NCBI GenBank assembly: GCA_022824185.1
Contig: JAJEAU010000017.1
Coordinates: 124,001 to 188,000 of the forward strand
Source of the DNA: Dehalococcoidia bacterium
Lineage (GTDB): Bacteria; Chloroflexota; Dehalococcoidia; Lucifugimonadales; Lucifugimonadaceae
Length of the DNA stretch: 64,000 bases
Direction of reading: 5' to 3'
Shown: positions 49,928 through 59,235 of the stretch, piece after piece
How the letters are laid out: each line of letters begins with the position of its first letter
How positions within the stretch are numbered: position 1 is the stretch's first letter
Position numbers and translations under genes: made by a program
Notes under the pieces: model-generated
Database searches by the model: none
What the model saw: only the letters and a program-made list of their open reading frames with translations
What the model was told of the DNA's origin: nothing

Positions 49928-52399
49928 TTAACCGCTCGGTTCTTCGTGGCGGCGGTAAACCGCATCGATCTCGAGATCGAGTTCCTCTTCCCACAGCTGG
50001 ACCATCGATCGTAGGCGCATGTTCTGGTAAGCACCCCAGACCGTCATTGCCGGCGGCACCACCAAGATCGAAACGATCAGCGAATAGGCGATTGTGATCG
50101 CAGCCGTGATGCCAAACTGTTGCAACGCCAACATCGGGGAGGCAATCAAAACTCCGAGCCCGAGAGCGGTGGTCAACGCCGAACCCAACAGTGCCGAACC
50201 CGTCGTCCCAAGAGTCCGGACGGCAGCTACCTGAGGATCACGTAGATGCCCGTATTCCTCTCGGTATCGATGGATCACGTGGATCGTGTAATCGACGCCT
50301 ATCCCAATCGACAACGCAGTGATGATTGAGGTCACGAGGGTGTAAGGGATACCCAGCAGCGCCATCGTCCCTAGTACCGATACCATCACGAATACCGTCG
50401 GGACTACCGCGATCAATGCCAAAGCGGGTTGCCTGACCGTCACCCAGAAGAAGAGTCCTAGGACGCCGATCGCCACTGCCACCGTAGCGCCGATCGACTC
50501 GGTCTGGGTGTCTCGAATGGCATCCGTCACGGCAAATGAGATCACTGCCTCAGACGTCACGGTGATCGTGTCGTCTTCACCGAACCACAGTGCCTCGATC
50601 TCTTCCTGGAGGTGCTTCGTAGCCGCAGGATTTCCGGTGTACGCCGGGAACTGCAACAGTAACGCGTCGACCCCCTCTGGGTTGTTCGCCAAGACACGAT
50701 CCAGAGCGGGATCTTTAGCAGCGATCGAGTCGAGAATCTCCTGCATCGCCGCGGGGTCGATTTCCACGTCTGCAGAAGCTTCTCGGAAACGACTTGCAAT
50801 CTCCGGATCGTACTTGTCGCCGGGTTCCCTGCTGTCTGTGACCCAGTCGCGAACTATCAAATCGTAAGACACCAATATCGGCCCAGCCGCGGCGCTTGGT
50901 CGGGTAGTCGCGTCGCCAAACGACGCCTCAAGTTCCCGCACGTTGAGCAACGTTCGCGTCTCCGTGGCCTCGGCTTCAACAATCACGCTCGCCATTTCTG
51001 TAGATCCGCCGACAGATGCGTCGAGAGTGTTCAGATCCGTAAGCACTGCCCCGCCCCTTGGCAGGAGATCTCTGATGCTGTACTCCGAATCCAGGCCCCG
51101 TGCTGCCCAACCCAACGCGACTGTGATGGCGACGATCACGATGATGTACGGTGCGGGGCGCCGCGTCACGCTCTTGCCCAGGAACTCCGCCAACCTGCTG
51201 ACGCCGGGCAGCGCGGTCGATATCGGCCGGGGATCCTTGAGCTTCCCTCGAGACTCCCGTCGGCGATCCAAGATCGTTCGACCTGCAGGCAGCAGAGTCA
51301 ACATGACGATCAATGCCAATCCGATGCCAAGACCACCAACAATGCCGAAATCACCGACCATATCAATCGGCGAGAATAGGCCTGCCAGAAGGCTCACAAT
51401 GGTCGTTACCGCCGCCAACACCAGCGGCAAAGTGACGTTTCTCAAACCTAGCCTGACCGATGAGGCGACATTCCCCCCTGCCAGACGCATCTCTCGGTAA
51501 TGCGAAACTGCCTGGATCGCGTAGTCCACAGTAAGACCGATGATGATGATCGGCACCATCGAAGACAACGGGTTCGGTGCCGCTACCAACCCCAGACCAT
51601 TCGGGCCCAACCAACCCTCCGCGCCGGTTATCCAGATGATCGAAACAAACAAACCCACCAGCGTCAAGATCAGATCTGAGATTGAGCGCATGAACAGTAG
51701 GATCAGCAACGCGATCAGCAGCAGAGCCAGTCCAATCAATGGGGCAGTACCCGTCTCTGTGCCCTCGATGTATTCGTCCTCGATCACTGCGAACGAGACG
51801 CTGCTCGCTTGCAACGGACCTTCGCTGGCCAGAGCAAGTTCATTAACTCGCCGTTCGATGTCCTTGATCGTTTCGTCGCCCGTGTTGAGCAACTGAATGC
51901 TCGCGATCGCGACTTTCGTGCCGTCCGTGTCCACACCGGTTGTCACATCGAGCACTTCACTCACCTGCGGCACGCCTAACACGCCGTCGATCTGCTCTTG
52001 CGTGATGCCATCGAAACTCGGAACTTGCAATATCGCCTGCACCAACATTGATGGTCCGAAGATTGGGTCGACAGGCGCTAGCACGCCAGAGACCTCCGGA
52101 TCGCTGGCGATTTGTCCGAGTAACTCCGACATCTGCCCTAGACCACCGGGTGTCAACGCGTCACCCCTGAATAGCAACGTGACCACCCTCACCTCGCCAG
52201 TGCCGCCGAAACTCTCCTCGATTGCTCTGAGTGCATTGGTGATCGAACTACCCGCAGGTAGCGCTTCGGCAGTCTCCTGAGGCGGGGCACGAAAACTCGT
52301 TCCGGCCCCGAGCGCCACGGTCACTAATAACAGCGCCAGCAGCGTTACCCACGGACGAGCCGTTACTAACCAGCTAAATGCGTTAAGTACATTGTTCAA
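49928..52399 (-). CDS. MMPL/RND-family exporter
   Basis: 823 residues from a TTG with GGAG eight bases upstream; an in-frame TTG 54 bases earlier (to 52453) is the alternative. It has the RND layout of two homologous halves, each with one helix, a large outer domain and five more helices. Helix 4 of each half carries the proton-relay aspartate (IIGLTVDYAIQAVSHYREM and IGIGVDYTIHVIHRYREE). It resembles the HAE3/MMPL and HpnN group that moves lipids, hopanoids or other hydrophobic molecules. No membrane-fusion or outer-membrane partner is nearby, as expected for that group or for a single-membrane cell. Confidence 0.88.
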   Translation of the reverse strand: MNNVLNAFSWLVTARPWVTLLALLLVTVALGAGTSFRAPPQETAEALPAGSSITNALRAIEESFGGTGEVRVVTLLFRGDALTPGGLGQMSELLGQIASDPEVSGVLAPVDPIFGPSMLVQAILQVPSFDGITQEQIDGVLGVPQVSEVLDVTTGVDTDGTKVAIASIQLLNTGDETIKDIERRVNELALASEGPLQASSVSFAVIEDEYIEGTETGTAPLIGLALLLIALLILLFMRSISDLILTLVGLFVSIIWITGAEGWLGPNGLGLVAAPNPLSSMVPIIIIGLTVDYAIQAVSHYREMRLAGGNVASSVRLGLRNVTLPLVLAAVTTIVSLLAGLFSPIDMVGDFGIVGGLGIGLALIVMLTLLPAGRTILDRRRESRGKLKDPRPISTALPGVSRLAEFLGKSVTRRPAPYIIVIVAITVALGWAARGLDSEYSIRDLLPRGGAVLTDLNTLDASVGGSTEMASVIVEAEATETRTLLNVRELEASFGDATTRPSAAAGPILVSYDLIVRDWVTDSREPGDKYDPEIASRFREASADVEIDPAAMQEILDSIAAKDPALDRVLANNPEGVDALLLQFPAYTGNPAATKHLQEEIEALWFGEDDTITVTSEAVISFAVTDAIRDTQTESIGATVAVAIGVLGLFFWVTVRQPALALIAVVPTVFVMVSVLGTMALLGIPYTLVTSIITALSIGIGVDYTIHVIHRYREEYGHLRDPQVAAVRTLGTTGSALLGSALTTALGLGVLIASPMLALQQFGITAAITIAYSLIVSILVVPPAMTVWGAYQNMRLRSMVQLWEEELDLEIDAVYRRHEEPSG

Positions 52400-52551
52400 G
52401 ACCAATTCTCCATGAGTGAAGCCGGTTGGGATCAGGGGTTTACTCTCGAACAAATAATTATCGGTGTAATCGGCTATACAAAGTCACCAGGGCGATAATT
52501 CCGATAAAACCGCTCGAAACGAAACGGGAAGCAAATCTCACCCGAATCGAG

Positions 52552-53451
52552 TCAGTCGATCTGACGGAGCCGAGGATCGAAGCGATCTCGCATCCAGTCA
52601 CCCAAAAAGTTCCCCGCCATGACAATGGCTGCGAGCGCCAAACCCGGGAACGACGCGATGTGTGGTGCATCTCGAAGGTAGTCGCGGCCGGATGAGATCA
52701 TGCCACCTAGAGATGGGCTGGGCGGCGGAATACCAGCTCCGAGGAAGCTCAGTGTGGCCTCTGTCAAAATCAGACTGCCAGTCGATAACGTGGTTGCGAC
52801 CAAGACGGTGTTGATGACGCCCGGAAAAATGTGTCGGACCAAGATACGCCGATCGGTTGCCCCAGAAATGCGTGCCGAATCGACATAGTCCATGCTGCGT
52901 AACCTCAACGCTTCAACGCGCACGAGACGGACCGCACCTGGCCACGAAATAAGAGCGAGAGAGGCGACGAGGACGAATATCCCGGAGCCAAACACTAGAG
53001 CGATAGCCAGCAAGACAAGCAACTGAGGTAGCGCCGCCCACACGTCGACAATGCGCATGATCACTTCATCAACAACCGTGCCGCCGAAATAACCCGCAAT
53101 CAGGCCGAGGATAGTCCCGGAGATCATTCCCACTGTCACCGAAAGCAGCACCACAATGACCGTGATTCGACTCGCCTCAATCATGCGGCTCAAAATGTCG
53201 CGACCAATGTGGTCTGTGCCAAGCAAGAATTCTTTGCCACCCTCCGCCGTCCACGCTGGTCCCTGCGAGAAAACACCGTGGCTTTCCAACGGGTCGTAAG
53301 GCTTGATCCAAGGGGCAAAGATGGCAGAAAAAAGCAGTATAGCGATGACTATCCCGGGAATTACCGGCCAACGCCTGAGAAACTGCCACGAAACACCTAA
53401 CGACACAACCACCAGGCTTAAGGGGGAAGACTTCCGTGCGATGGTCGTCAC
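52552..53451 (-). CDS. Peptide/nickel-type ABC transporter permease (DppC/OppC family)
   Basis: 299 residues from a GTG inside the preceding stop (GTGA overlap, so translationally coupled to the DppB gene). Family blocks: GTDHIGRDILSRMIEASRIT, the EAA loop ARISGATDRRILVRHIFPG, and TLSFLGAGIPPPSPSLGGMI near the end. The terminal DWMRDRFDPRLRQID is also shared with the first importer's DppC (DWVRDRLDPRLRQLD). The two importer operons are therefore paralogous. There is no ATPase gene in the unit. Confidence 0.92.
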   Translation of the reverse strand: MTTIARKSSPLSLVVVSLGVSWQFLRRWPVIPGIVIAILLFSAIFAPWIKPYDPLESHGVFSQGPAWTAEGGKEFLLGTDHIGRDILSRMIEASRITVIVVLLSVTVGMISGTILGLIAGYFGGTVVDEVIMRIVDVWAALPQLLVLLAIALVFGSGIFVLVASLALISWPGAVRLVRVEALRLRSMDYVDSARISGATDRRILVRHIFPGVINTVLVATTLSTGSLILTEATLSFLGAGIPPPSPSLGGMISSGRDYLRDAPHIASFPGLALAAIVMAGNFLGDWMRDRFDPRLRQID

Positions 53452-54398
53452 TCAGTCCCTCCAAAGCGAATACGGGGATCTATCAAGGCGTATACGAGGT
53501 CCAGCAGCAACACGACTATCACGTAAGCGAGAGAAAACAGGAGCACCAGACCCGTGAGAACCGGGAAGTCGGTGTTCCAGATCGCGTCGACCGCCATCCT
53601 TCCAACACCCGGCCATGAAAACACGGTCTCCGTGACCACCGTACCGGTAATAAAACCAACCAGCACAAGCGCTGAAACCGTGAGAGGCACTAATGACGCG
53701 TTCTTAAGGGCGTGTTTCCAAATGATCTTCTGATTTCCAATGCCCTTTGCCCTAGCCAGCTTGATGTATTCCGAATCGAGCACCTCAAGCATCGATGAGC
53801 GGGTAAAACGCAGATAGGCAGCGGCCGGGTTGATCCCTAGCATGATGCACGGAAGAATCAGATTGCGAATCGCAAACCCGTCGCCTCGCGTGCCGGAAGG
53901 CAACCACCCTAGATAAACAGAGAACACCAAGATGGCCATAATGGACAACCAAAAGGTAGGCGTAGCTTGCCCTATCAGTGCGAATCCGCGAGCCAGATAA
54001 TCGAGCAAGCCGCCTCTACGAACCGCTGAAAATACCCCAAGCGGGAAGCCGACGAGGGCGCCGAAAATCCAACCGCCGAGGGCCAGTTGCCCTGTTGCTG
54101 GGGCTCGTTCGGCAATTAGCGACGAAACCGTGCGACCGGATTGAGTGCTGTTACCCAAATCTCCTTTGATCACGCCACCGACCCATAGGAAATACTGGAT
54201 CAAAACCGGTCGGTTCAACCCGAGTTTTTCGCCCCAGGCATCCCACTGTTCCTGGGTGACGGCGTATCCGGGTGAATTCCCCAGATAAAAATACCGTGGG
54301 TCCTGACCTCCGACACGGCTGAGCACGAACACGATAACGGTTGCGCCTAGGATCGCAACTACTCCCATCACCAAACGTCTGGCCAGAAACACGCGCAT
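53448..54398 (-). CDS. Peptide/nickel-type ABC transporter permease (DppB/OppB family)
   Basis: 316 residues. It has the DppB-type N-terminus (RRLVMGVVAILGATVIVFVLSR), the EAA segment ARAKGIGNQKIIWKHALKNA and the ending LIDPRIRF. It shares most blocks with the DppB of the first importer (for example EVLDSEY/FVKLARxKGxG). It forms the channel with the DppC protein downstream. The gene starts 260 bases after the binding-protein stop, a gap with a stable hairpin. Confidence 0.92.
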   Translation of the reverse strand: MRVFLARRLVMGVVAILGATVIVFVLSRVGGQDPRYFYLGNSPGYAVTQEQWDAWGEKLGLNRPVLIQYFLWVGGVIKGDLGNSTQSGRTVSSLIAERAPATGQLALGGWIFGALVGFPLGVFSAVRRGGLLDYLARGFALIGQATPTFWLSIMAILVFSVYLGWLPSGTRGDGFAIRNLILPCIMLGINPAAAYLRFTRSSMLEVLDSEYIKLARAKGIGNQKIIWKHALKNASLVPLTVSALVLVGFITGTVVTETVFSWPGVGRMAVDAIWNTDFPVLTGLVLLFSLAYVIVVLLLDLVYALIDPRIRFGGTE

Positions 54399-54613
54399 CT
54401 AGTTTGCCTTGCCTATCAGTCCGATTCCGACGGTTCGATGCGTAACATCGCTGGGCACAGATTGCGTAAGTTTGCCTGTTTGGGCGTCCACTGCACCTCC
54501 TAATTTTCCTCGGATCGTACTATCCAAAATCGGCCACCTGCCAAATGCAGCCTTTCCGAACATTCCGATCAACTCCACTTCCGATCGTCGCGTACATCCA
54601 CACCGGATTGAAG

Positions 54614-54640
54614 CCCGGGCTCCGATGACCGGAACCCGGG
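54614..54640 (-). other. Intercistronic stem-loop after the second binding-protein gene
   Basis: CCCGGG pairs with CCCGGG, and after one mismatch TCCG pairs with CGGA around a five-base loop: ten pairs. It begins 19 bases past the binding-protein stop. The first importer has a stem-loop in the equivalent place, so both operons seem to use a hairpin between binding protein and permeases. No T-tract follows. Confidence 0.6.
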
Positions 54641-54658
54641 ACATCAGGCAAGAAATGT

Positions 54659-56557
54659 CTACTTCAAAGAGAGCTTCGTTACAGGGTTCATCAACGAGTA
54701 GGCGTATCCGAAGGTCGGGTACACGTCTCGGTCGAACTCTACAGTCGAGGAGTTGTAGAGGGTTTGGTTGAAAACCTCTGCGATGGGCAACGCCCAGGCC
54801 CAGAACTGGTAATGCTCAATCCAGTCCTTATAGAGCTCGATGCGTTGTTGCGGGTCGTTCTCCGAGCGCATCAGTTCAAAGGTGAGCGCCGAGAACGGGA
54901 TGTTGCCCCCCTTCTGCGTACCACCCTCTTTCCAACTGTGATCCTCAGTGTCGATCGGCCAATCTTCCGGGTCGAACCTAGGTATGAATGCGTAGTTGAA
55001 GGCGTCATTCGAACGGTCCACGTAGGAAGGCCGTTTCACCGCGTACACCCTCTGGTCGATCTCGCACGATAGACCCAGTGGTTGCCATGTTGCGCACATA
55101 AGCTCTGTCAAGCTGACGCTAAGGCCTTGAGCGTGAACGCTGACGGTCTGATCAAGCCCATTCGGGTACCCTGCTTCCGCGAGCAATTCCTGAGCCCTGT
55201 CAATGCTGAACTCGTCTATCCATTCCTCCTTGAACAGCGGACTTATCGAAGCTTGACCCGGAGGGCCATACGCTGGCACTGCCAATCCGGCATAGATCTG
55301 CTGGTTGATCTGGTCACGGTTGATACTGACCTCCAAGGCGCGACGCACCAGTCGGGCAGATTCCCAAGAGTCGCAGATTGGACCGCTTGGCACTACCTCC
55401 AACAACTGCGCTTCGTCGCAGGCCGGGTCGTCGATGTCGGCGACCCATGGAAGTTCGGGGTGGTAGCCCGGGCTTTCCAACGGATTGCCGGTAGCCGCCC
55501 CAACGCGTTCCAAGTAGTTGCAGCACGGGACGATCCCGGTTAGAGTGCCCCCGTTGTTGACAAGCACTCCGTTATGGTCTTCGACCAGTCTGGGCCTGTC
55601 TTTCGGCTCCACGTCCGCAATGTGTGCCTCGCCAGATTCGAACATAGCGGCTCGAATAGCAGGTTCCGGCACAGCGAGAACGAGAACCTGGTCCAATAAC
55701 GCCTGCTCGCCCCAGTAACCAGCGAACCTGTTAAGTACAAGACGGTCGTCCTGACGCCAAGACTCGATTTCGAATGGGCCACTGCCGACGAACTGAGTCA
55801 GCATTCCAGTCTCGCCGTACTCATCGAAGACTGATTTGCTATGCACTCCAACGCCTCTGGGAACCACGTTTGTGAACAGGTGCGTGGGTTGCCTAGCATC
55901 CGCCGACGTGATCGGCATGTTTACTGTGTATTTATCGACCGCCTCTGAAAGCCCGATGTGAGCGCGAAGGTCTCCCGCATTGTCGTGAGCCGTCGCAGTG
56001 TTCGTCGCCGCGTTTGCATTGTTGTGCGTCCACGCCACGTCCTCCGCCGTCAACTCGCCCCATCCGCCGTGGAACTGAATCCCTGGTCGGATACGCCAGA
56101 TATACGCGGAACCGTCCGTCGCGACACTCCAGCTTTCGGCGACAAGGCCTGAGAGCGTGTAATCGAGCCCAGTGGCTTGGAGTAGCATCTCGTAAGCGCC
56201 CATAGTGAACTTTTCAACACCACAACCCGGCGGGCATTGTGCCGGGAGTCCTACCGGAACTCCGACGTTTTGTCGGACCACTGTCAACGTGCCACCGCTG
56301 GTGGCAGGCGCATCGGAGGAGGAAGTATCTGCGGCCACGGCCGGTCTTGCTGTTGCTGCCGGTGCCGCCGTTGCGGCAGGTGCGGCGGGTGCGCCTGGTT
56401 CAGCAGGCATCGCCGTTGCTGGCAATTGGGGAGGAGCCGCCGTGGCCACTGGAGCCGTTTCCTCAGCACCGCAGGCCATCACAGCAACGAATGCCGAGGC
56501 GCACAGCGCGAACAGCAGCACCCGTCTGCCATATCTTTCGATGTGTGAATATGTCAT
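54659..56557 (-). CDS. ABC transporter family-5 substrate-binding lipoprotein
   Basis: 632 residues with a signal ending AVMAC (lipobox Cys29) and then a long Ala/Pro-rich spacer instead of the Val/Glu repeat of the first importer. The family-5 domain follows, with LSGLVAESWSVATDGSAYIW, the signature-like IQFHGGWGELTAEDVAWTHNNAN, and VGSGPFEIESW. It should deliver peptides or a similar solute to the permeases downstream. It is preceded by the collagen-repeat gene with a 19-base gap, so the two are in one message. Cysteine pairs in the mature part (PAQCPPGCG, VPCCNYLE) suggest extracytoplasmic disulfides. Confidence 0.9.
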   Translation of the reverse strand: MTYSHIERYGRRVLLFALCASAFVAVMACGAEETAPVATAAPPQLPATAMPAEPGAPAAPAATAAPAATARPAVAADTSSSDAPATSGGTLTVVRQNVGVPVGLPAQCPPGCGVEKFTMGAYEMLLQATGLDYTLSGLVAESWSVATDGSAYIWRIRPGIQFHGGWGELTAEDVAWTHNNANAATNTATAHDNAGDLRAHIGLSEAVDKYTVNMPITSADARQPTHLFTNVVPRGVGVHSKSVFDEYGETGMLTQFVGSGPFEIESWRQDDRLVLNRFAGYWGEQALLDQVLVLAVPEPAIRAAMFESGEAHIADVEPKDRPRLVEDHNGVLVNNGGTLTGIVPCCNYLERVGAATGNPLESPGYHPELPWVADIDDPACDEAQLLEVVPSGPICDSWESARLVRRALEVSINRDQINQQIYAGLAVPAYGPPGQASISPLFKEEWIDEFSIDRAQELLAEAGYPNGLDQTVSVHAQGLSVSLTELMCATWQPLGLSCEIDQRVYAVKRPSYVDRSNDAFNYAFIPRFDPEDWPIDTEDHSWKEGGTQKGGNIPFSALTFELMRSENDPQQRIELYKDWIEHYQFWAWALPIAEVFNQTLYNSSTVEFDRDVYPTFGYAYSLMNPVTKLSLK

Positions 56558-56576
56558 ATCTGCATGATCCTCTCTT

Positions 56577-57194
56577 TTAGGGCTCCAGGATTAGGAGGGG
56601 CGAGTACGCAACGTTTCCTCTTGGAGTGCGCACCATGATCGTGATTACGTCACCAGGCTCCACCGAGTCAGGCAACATGATGCCGTCCTTCCGCCAAGCG
56701 CCAGTAGCCGTGGAGAAGAACCTACCCCCTAGAGACAGCAACTGATTGCCCGCCGTATCGTTATTACCCGTGCAGCAGATGAACTGAATCGCAGAACCGT
56801 TAATGAATCCGCCACCAATCGCGTTGAACGTCGTTCCGTCGGGGTTGTACGTGGCTCGTCCCACCTGACCGGTGACCGGATCAGTCAAAATGATGGTGGC
56901 GGTCGTAGGAATGTTGGTTGGATCACCTGGATCGCCTTTTGGTCCTTGCGGTCCGGGAGGTCCCTGCGGTCCCTGAGCACCAGGCTCTCCTGGCGCACCA
57001 GGTTCCCCTGGCGAACCAGGTTCACCGGGTAATCCCGGATTTCCCGGTTCCCCCGGCAATCCCGGCTGACCTGGAGGACCCGGCGGGCCTTGAGCGCCGG
57101 CACATGCCAGCGAACTGATCATCAACGTTGCGATCAACGTTGCGATTGAAATTTTGAAGAGCTTCTGGGCTCTCCCACGACACCAAATAACCAT
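56577..57194 (-). CDS. Lipoprotein with collagen-like Gly-X-Y repeats
   Basis: 205 residues from the ATG giving [16 protein letters not shown] nine bases upstream chooses it over an ATG three codons earlier that touches the AGGAGG. The signal ends in SSLAC (lipobox Cys31). Residues 33-92 are twenty uninterrupted Gly-X-Y triplets rich in Pro, Gln and Glu. A C-terminal domain of about 110 residues with ICCTGNN has no family I recognise. Bacterial collagen-like proteins form triple-helical stalks. Here the stalk would be lipid-anchored and hold the C-terminal domain away from the membrane. It leads the second ABC importer operon behind a strong promoter. Confidence 0.85.
   Translation of the reverse strand: MVIWCRGRAQKLFKISIATLIATLMISSLACAGAQGPPGPPGQPGLPGEPGNPGLPGEPGSPGEPGAPGEPGAQGPQGPPGPQGPKGDPGDPTNIPTTATIILTDPVTGQVGRATYNPDGTTFNAIGGGFINGSAIQFICCTGNNDTAGNQLLSLGGRFFSTATGAWRKDGIMLPDSVEPGDVITIMVRTPRGNVAYSPLLILEP
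56919..57098 (-). repeat. Collagen triplet repeat (about 60 codons)
   Basis: Nine-base units coding Gly-X-Y without a break, with recurring GGTTCGCCAGGG- and CTGGTGCGCC-like blocks on the plus strand. Replication slippage here could change stalk length. A long plus-strand frame across it is only the antisense of this repeat. Confidence 0.85.
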
Positions 57195-57555
57195 TAGACA
57201 CATCCTCCTTGGTCCGCGTCCCTTTCGTATCCGTTTGGCGTTTGCCGTGCAATTGGGACTGCGCCCGTTTTCTAACAGAGGCCGACTAACCGCTCCTGTT
57301 AGCAGTGCCGCGCAGTATACAGCTATCGCGCCAGTGCGTCAAGCCTTGGGTTACGATTTCAGCCGTTATGCAAACCTCAGATTACGATATCAATCGAATG
57401 CTAATCCAAAGCCAACGTTTTCGGTAGTGCGACATGCCTGTAGACGATTTTGTTTTGACACTATGTCCCGGCTTGTTTCAACGGAAATCTCTTAACCCAC
57501 TCGTCGCACCTGACCACAATCAATCCCCAACCCAAATTCAAACCGAGGCAGATAT
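57195..57555. other. Leader and promoter region of the collagen/ABC importer operon
   Basis: About 360 bases between the collagen-like gene and tRNA-Met, both read from the minus strand. It contains the promoter at 57314-57342 and about 115 bases of leader. From about 57343 to 57555 it is AT-richer without a convincing gene or hairpin, and I see no riboswitch. Confidence 0.5.
57314..57342 (-). promoter_or_regulatory. Near-consensus sigma-70 promoter of the collagen-lipoprotein/ABC importer operon
   Basis: On the minus strand TTGACG (57337-57342) and TATACT (57314-57319) are separated by exactly 17 bases. Transcription would start near 57306, giving a leader of about 112 bases before the collagen-like lipoprotein. 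The -10 region is part of a 13-mer also found before the first importer operon. Confidence 0.75.
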
Positions 57556-57631
57556 TGGTGGGCCCGGAGGGAATCGAACCCCCGACCGATCGGTTATGAG
57601 CCGACTGCTCTAACCCCTGAGCTACGGGCCC
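57556..57631 (-). tRNA. trnM: tRNA-Met (anticodon CAT, elongator-like)
   Basis: Acceptor GGGCCCG pairs with CGGGCCC. The D-arm is GCTCAGGGGTTAGAGC, the anticodon stem GTCGG/CCGAT has loop CTCATAA (anticodon CAT), and the T-arm is CGGGG GTTCGAT-type followed by A73 and an encoded CCA. A matched 1-72 pair argues against initiator tRNA. A CAT tRNA could also be the lysidine-modified tRNA-Ile, but the anticodon-arm resembles elongator Met. A TAGAAT box lies about 30 bases upstream. Confidence 0.9.
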
Positions 57632-57753
57632 AACTAAACAAACACCCCAACGTGCAGACGATTCTACTAGCATCTATCTCCTACACCTTAACCACGCCCA
57701 CGCCCTTAGAATCCAGTAGTAGATCCCTTCAACCCGCACCTTCTTTCCACACC

Positions 57754-58329
57754 TTGCCCGACTACCCAACCCGCTGCCAATGGGCCGGCGACGATCCCCT
57801 CATGCAGCAATACCATGACGAGGATTGGGGCGTCCCAATTCACGATGACCGCGCTCTTTTTGAGCTTCTCACGCTCGAAGGGGCACAAGCAGGGCTCTCT
57901 TGGCGCACCATCTTGCACCGCCGCGAAGGCTATCGCGCCGCATTCGATAATTTCGACATTCACGCGGTTGCCGGATACGACGATTCAGATCGTGAGCGTT
58001 TGCGTGGCGATTCCCGGATTGTTCGCAACCGCGCCAAGATCAACGCTGCGATCTCCAATGCGCAAGCGACTCTTGCCATCCAAGCCGAGTACGGCACACT
58101 AGACTCTTTCATTTGGAACTTCGTAAATGGCAAAACCCTCCAAAACTCGTTCCAAGACCTCTCCGAAGTCCCAGCACAGACCGAAGAATCCAGAACCATG
58201 AGCAAGACACTTCGGAGCCACGGCTTCACCTTCGTCGGCCCTACAATCTGCTATGCCTTCATGCAATCCGCTGGATTAGTGAACGATCACGTCACCTCAT
58301 GCTTCCGATACAACTCGCTGATCGAATAA
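57754..58329 (+). CDS. tag: DNA-3-methyladenine glycosylase I
   Basis: 191 residues from a TTG giving MPDYPTRCQWAGDDP, the usual family length and N-terminus; a GTG 34 codons earlier would add a tail without family match. Hallmarks: RCQWAGDDPLMQQYHDEDWGVP, LFELLTLEGAQAGLSWRTIL (near residue 45) with the catalytic-pocket glutamate and tryptophan, FVGPTICYAFMQSAGLVNDH, and the zinc-binding cysteine/histidine set (Cys near the N-terminus; His and Cys in NDHVTSCFRY). It removes 3-methyladenine from alkylated DNA. Confidence 0.9.
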   Translation: MPDYPTRCQWAGDDPLMQQYHDEDWGVPIHDDRALFELLTLEGAQAGLSWRTILHRREGYRAAFDNFDIHAVAGYDDSDRERLRGDSRIVRNRAKINAAISNAQATLAIQAEYGTLDSFIWNFVNGKTLQNSFQDLSEVPAQTEESRTMSKTLRSHGFTFVGPTICYAFMQSAGLVNDHVTSCFRYNSLIE

Positions 58330-58372
58330 TCGACAAACAACCTCGTTGAAACCGCAAACCTAAGGAACAGAA

Positions 58373-59164
58373 TTGTCCGAACTCAAAGCAAGATTAGACC
58401 TCGCCATCGCCGCCGCAACCCTGGCTGGCGAACATACCCTCCGATACTTCCGAGCGTCCGACCTCGCTATAGAAACCAAACCCGACCACTCCCCCGTAAC
58501 CCGCGCCGACAAAGAATCCGAACAAATCCTCCGCAATCAACTCGCCAAACACTTCCCGCAAGACTCCATCGTCGGCGAAGAGTTCGGAACTCAACAAGGT
58601 ACCACTGGCTACAACTGGTATCTCGATCCCATCGATGGCACCCAATCATTCATCCGTGGGGTGCCTCTATACGGCGTCATGATGGGACTCGAGCACAAAG
58701 ACCAAGCCGTCGCAGGCGTCATCGTCTTCCCTGCCCTTGACGAAATCGTCTACGCCGCCAAAGGCCTTGGTGCATGGTGGTCCGACGGCCTCGATCCGAT
58801 TGACCCAAAAGAGGCGCGTGTGACCCGGGTATCCGACCTGTCAAACGCCTGCCTATCGACGACCTCCACTCGCGGCTTTGATCGAATTGGGAAAACCGAT
58901 CAGTTCCGAAATCTGTTGAACAGCGTCGACCTACACCGCGGCCTCCCTGACTGCTACGGTCATTACTTGGTCGCGACGGGTCGCGCAGAAATCATGATCG
59001 ATCCTGAAATGAACGTCTGGGATTGCGCACCTCTCCAGACCATCATCGAAGAAGCAGGAGGCAAATTTTCCGACCTCCAAAACAACGCCACCATCCACGG
59101 CGACAACGCAATCTCCACGAACGGAATCCTACACGACAAAGTGCTGGGAATCCTGAACGGTTGA
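58373..59164 (+). CDS. hisN: Inositol-monophosphatase-family phosphatase, histidinol-phosphatase-like
   Basis: 263 residues from a TTG with AAGGAA six bases upstream. The metal-binding blocks of the family are present: GEEFG (near residue 70), WYLDPIDGTQSFIRG (about 84-98) and VWDCAPLQTIIEEAGG (about 215). DPIDGTxSFxRG is the form seen in HisN-type histidinol phosphatases and distinguishes them from inositol monophosphatases, which have DPxDGTxNF. No other histidine genes are nearby, so a different sugar-phosphate substrate remains possible. Confidence 0.75.
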   Translation: MSELKARLDLAIAAATLAGEHTLRYFRASDLAIETKPDHSPVTRADKESEQILRNQLAKHFPQDSIVGEEFGTQQGTTGYNWYLDPIDGTQSFIRGVPLYGVMMGLEHKDQAVAGVIVFPALDEIVYAAKGLGAWWSDGLDPIDPKEARVTRVSDLSNACLSTTSTRGFDRIGKTDQFRNLLNSVDLHRGLPDCYGHYLVATGRAEIMIDPEMNVWDCAPLQTIIEEAGGKFSDLQNNATIHGDNAISTNGILHDKVLGILNG

Positions 59165-59235
59165 AATTCCGGTTAAACAACCATCATTAAAATCATTTCC
59201 CATCATTCGCATCCAAGTTCTCACTGGAGCAACCA

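Noticed and set aside
54399-54644. An 81-codon minus-strand frame between binding protein and DppB
   Set aside because: No hydrophobic or domain pattern, no ribosome site, and it covers the intercistronic hairpin, so it is more likely non-coding.
56205-56567. A 120-codon plus-strand frame rich in Ala and Gly
   Set aside because: Antisense of the Ala/Pro spacer of the second binding protein; no ribosome site and no family resemblance.
57556-57631. Reading the CAT tRNA as initiator Met or as tRNA-Ile
   Set aside because: The matched first acceptor pair argues against initiator; tRNA-Ile(CAT) cannot be excluded by eye, but the anticodon arm looks like elongator Met.
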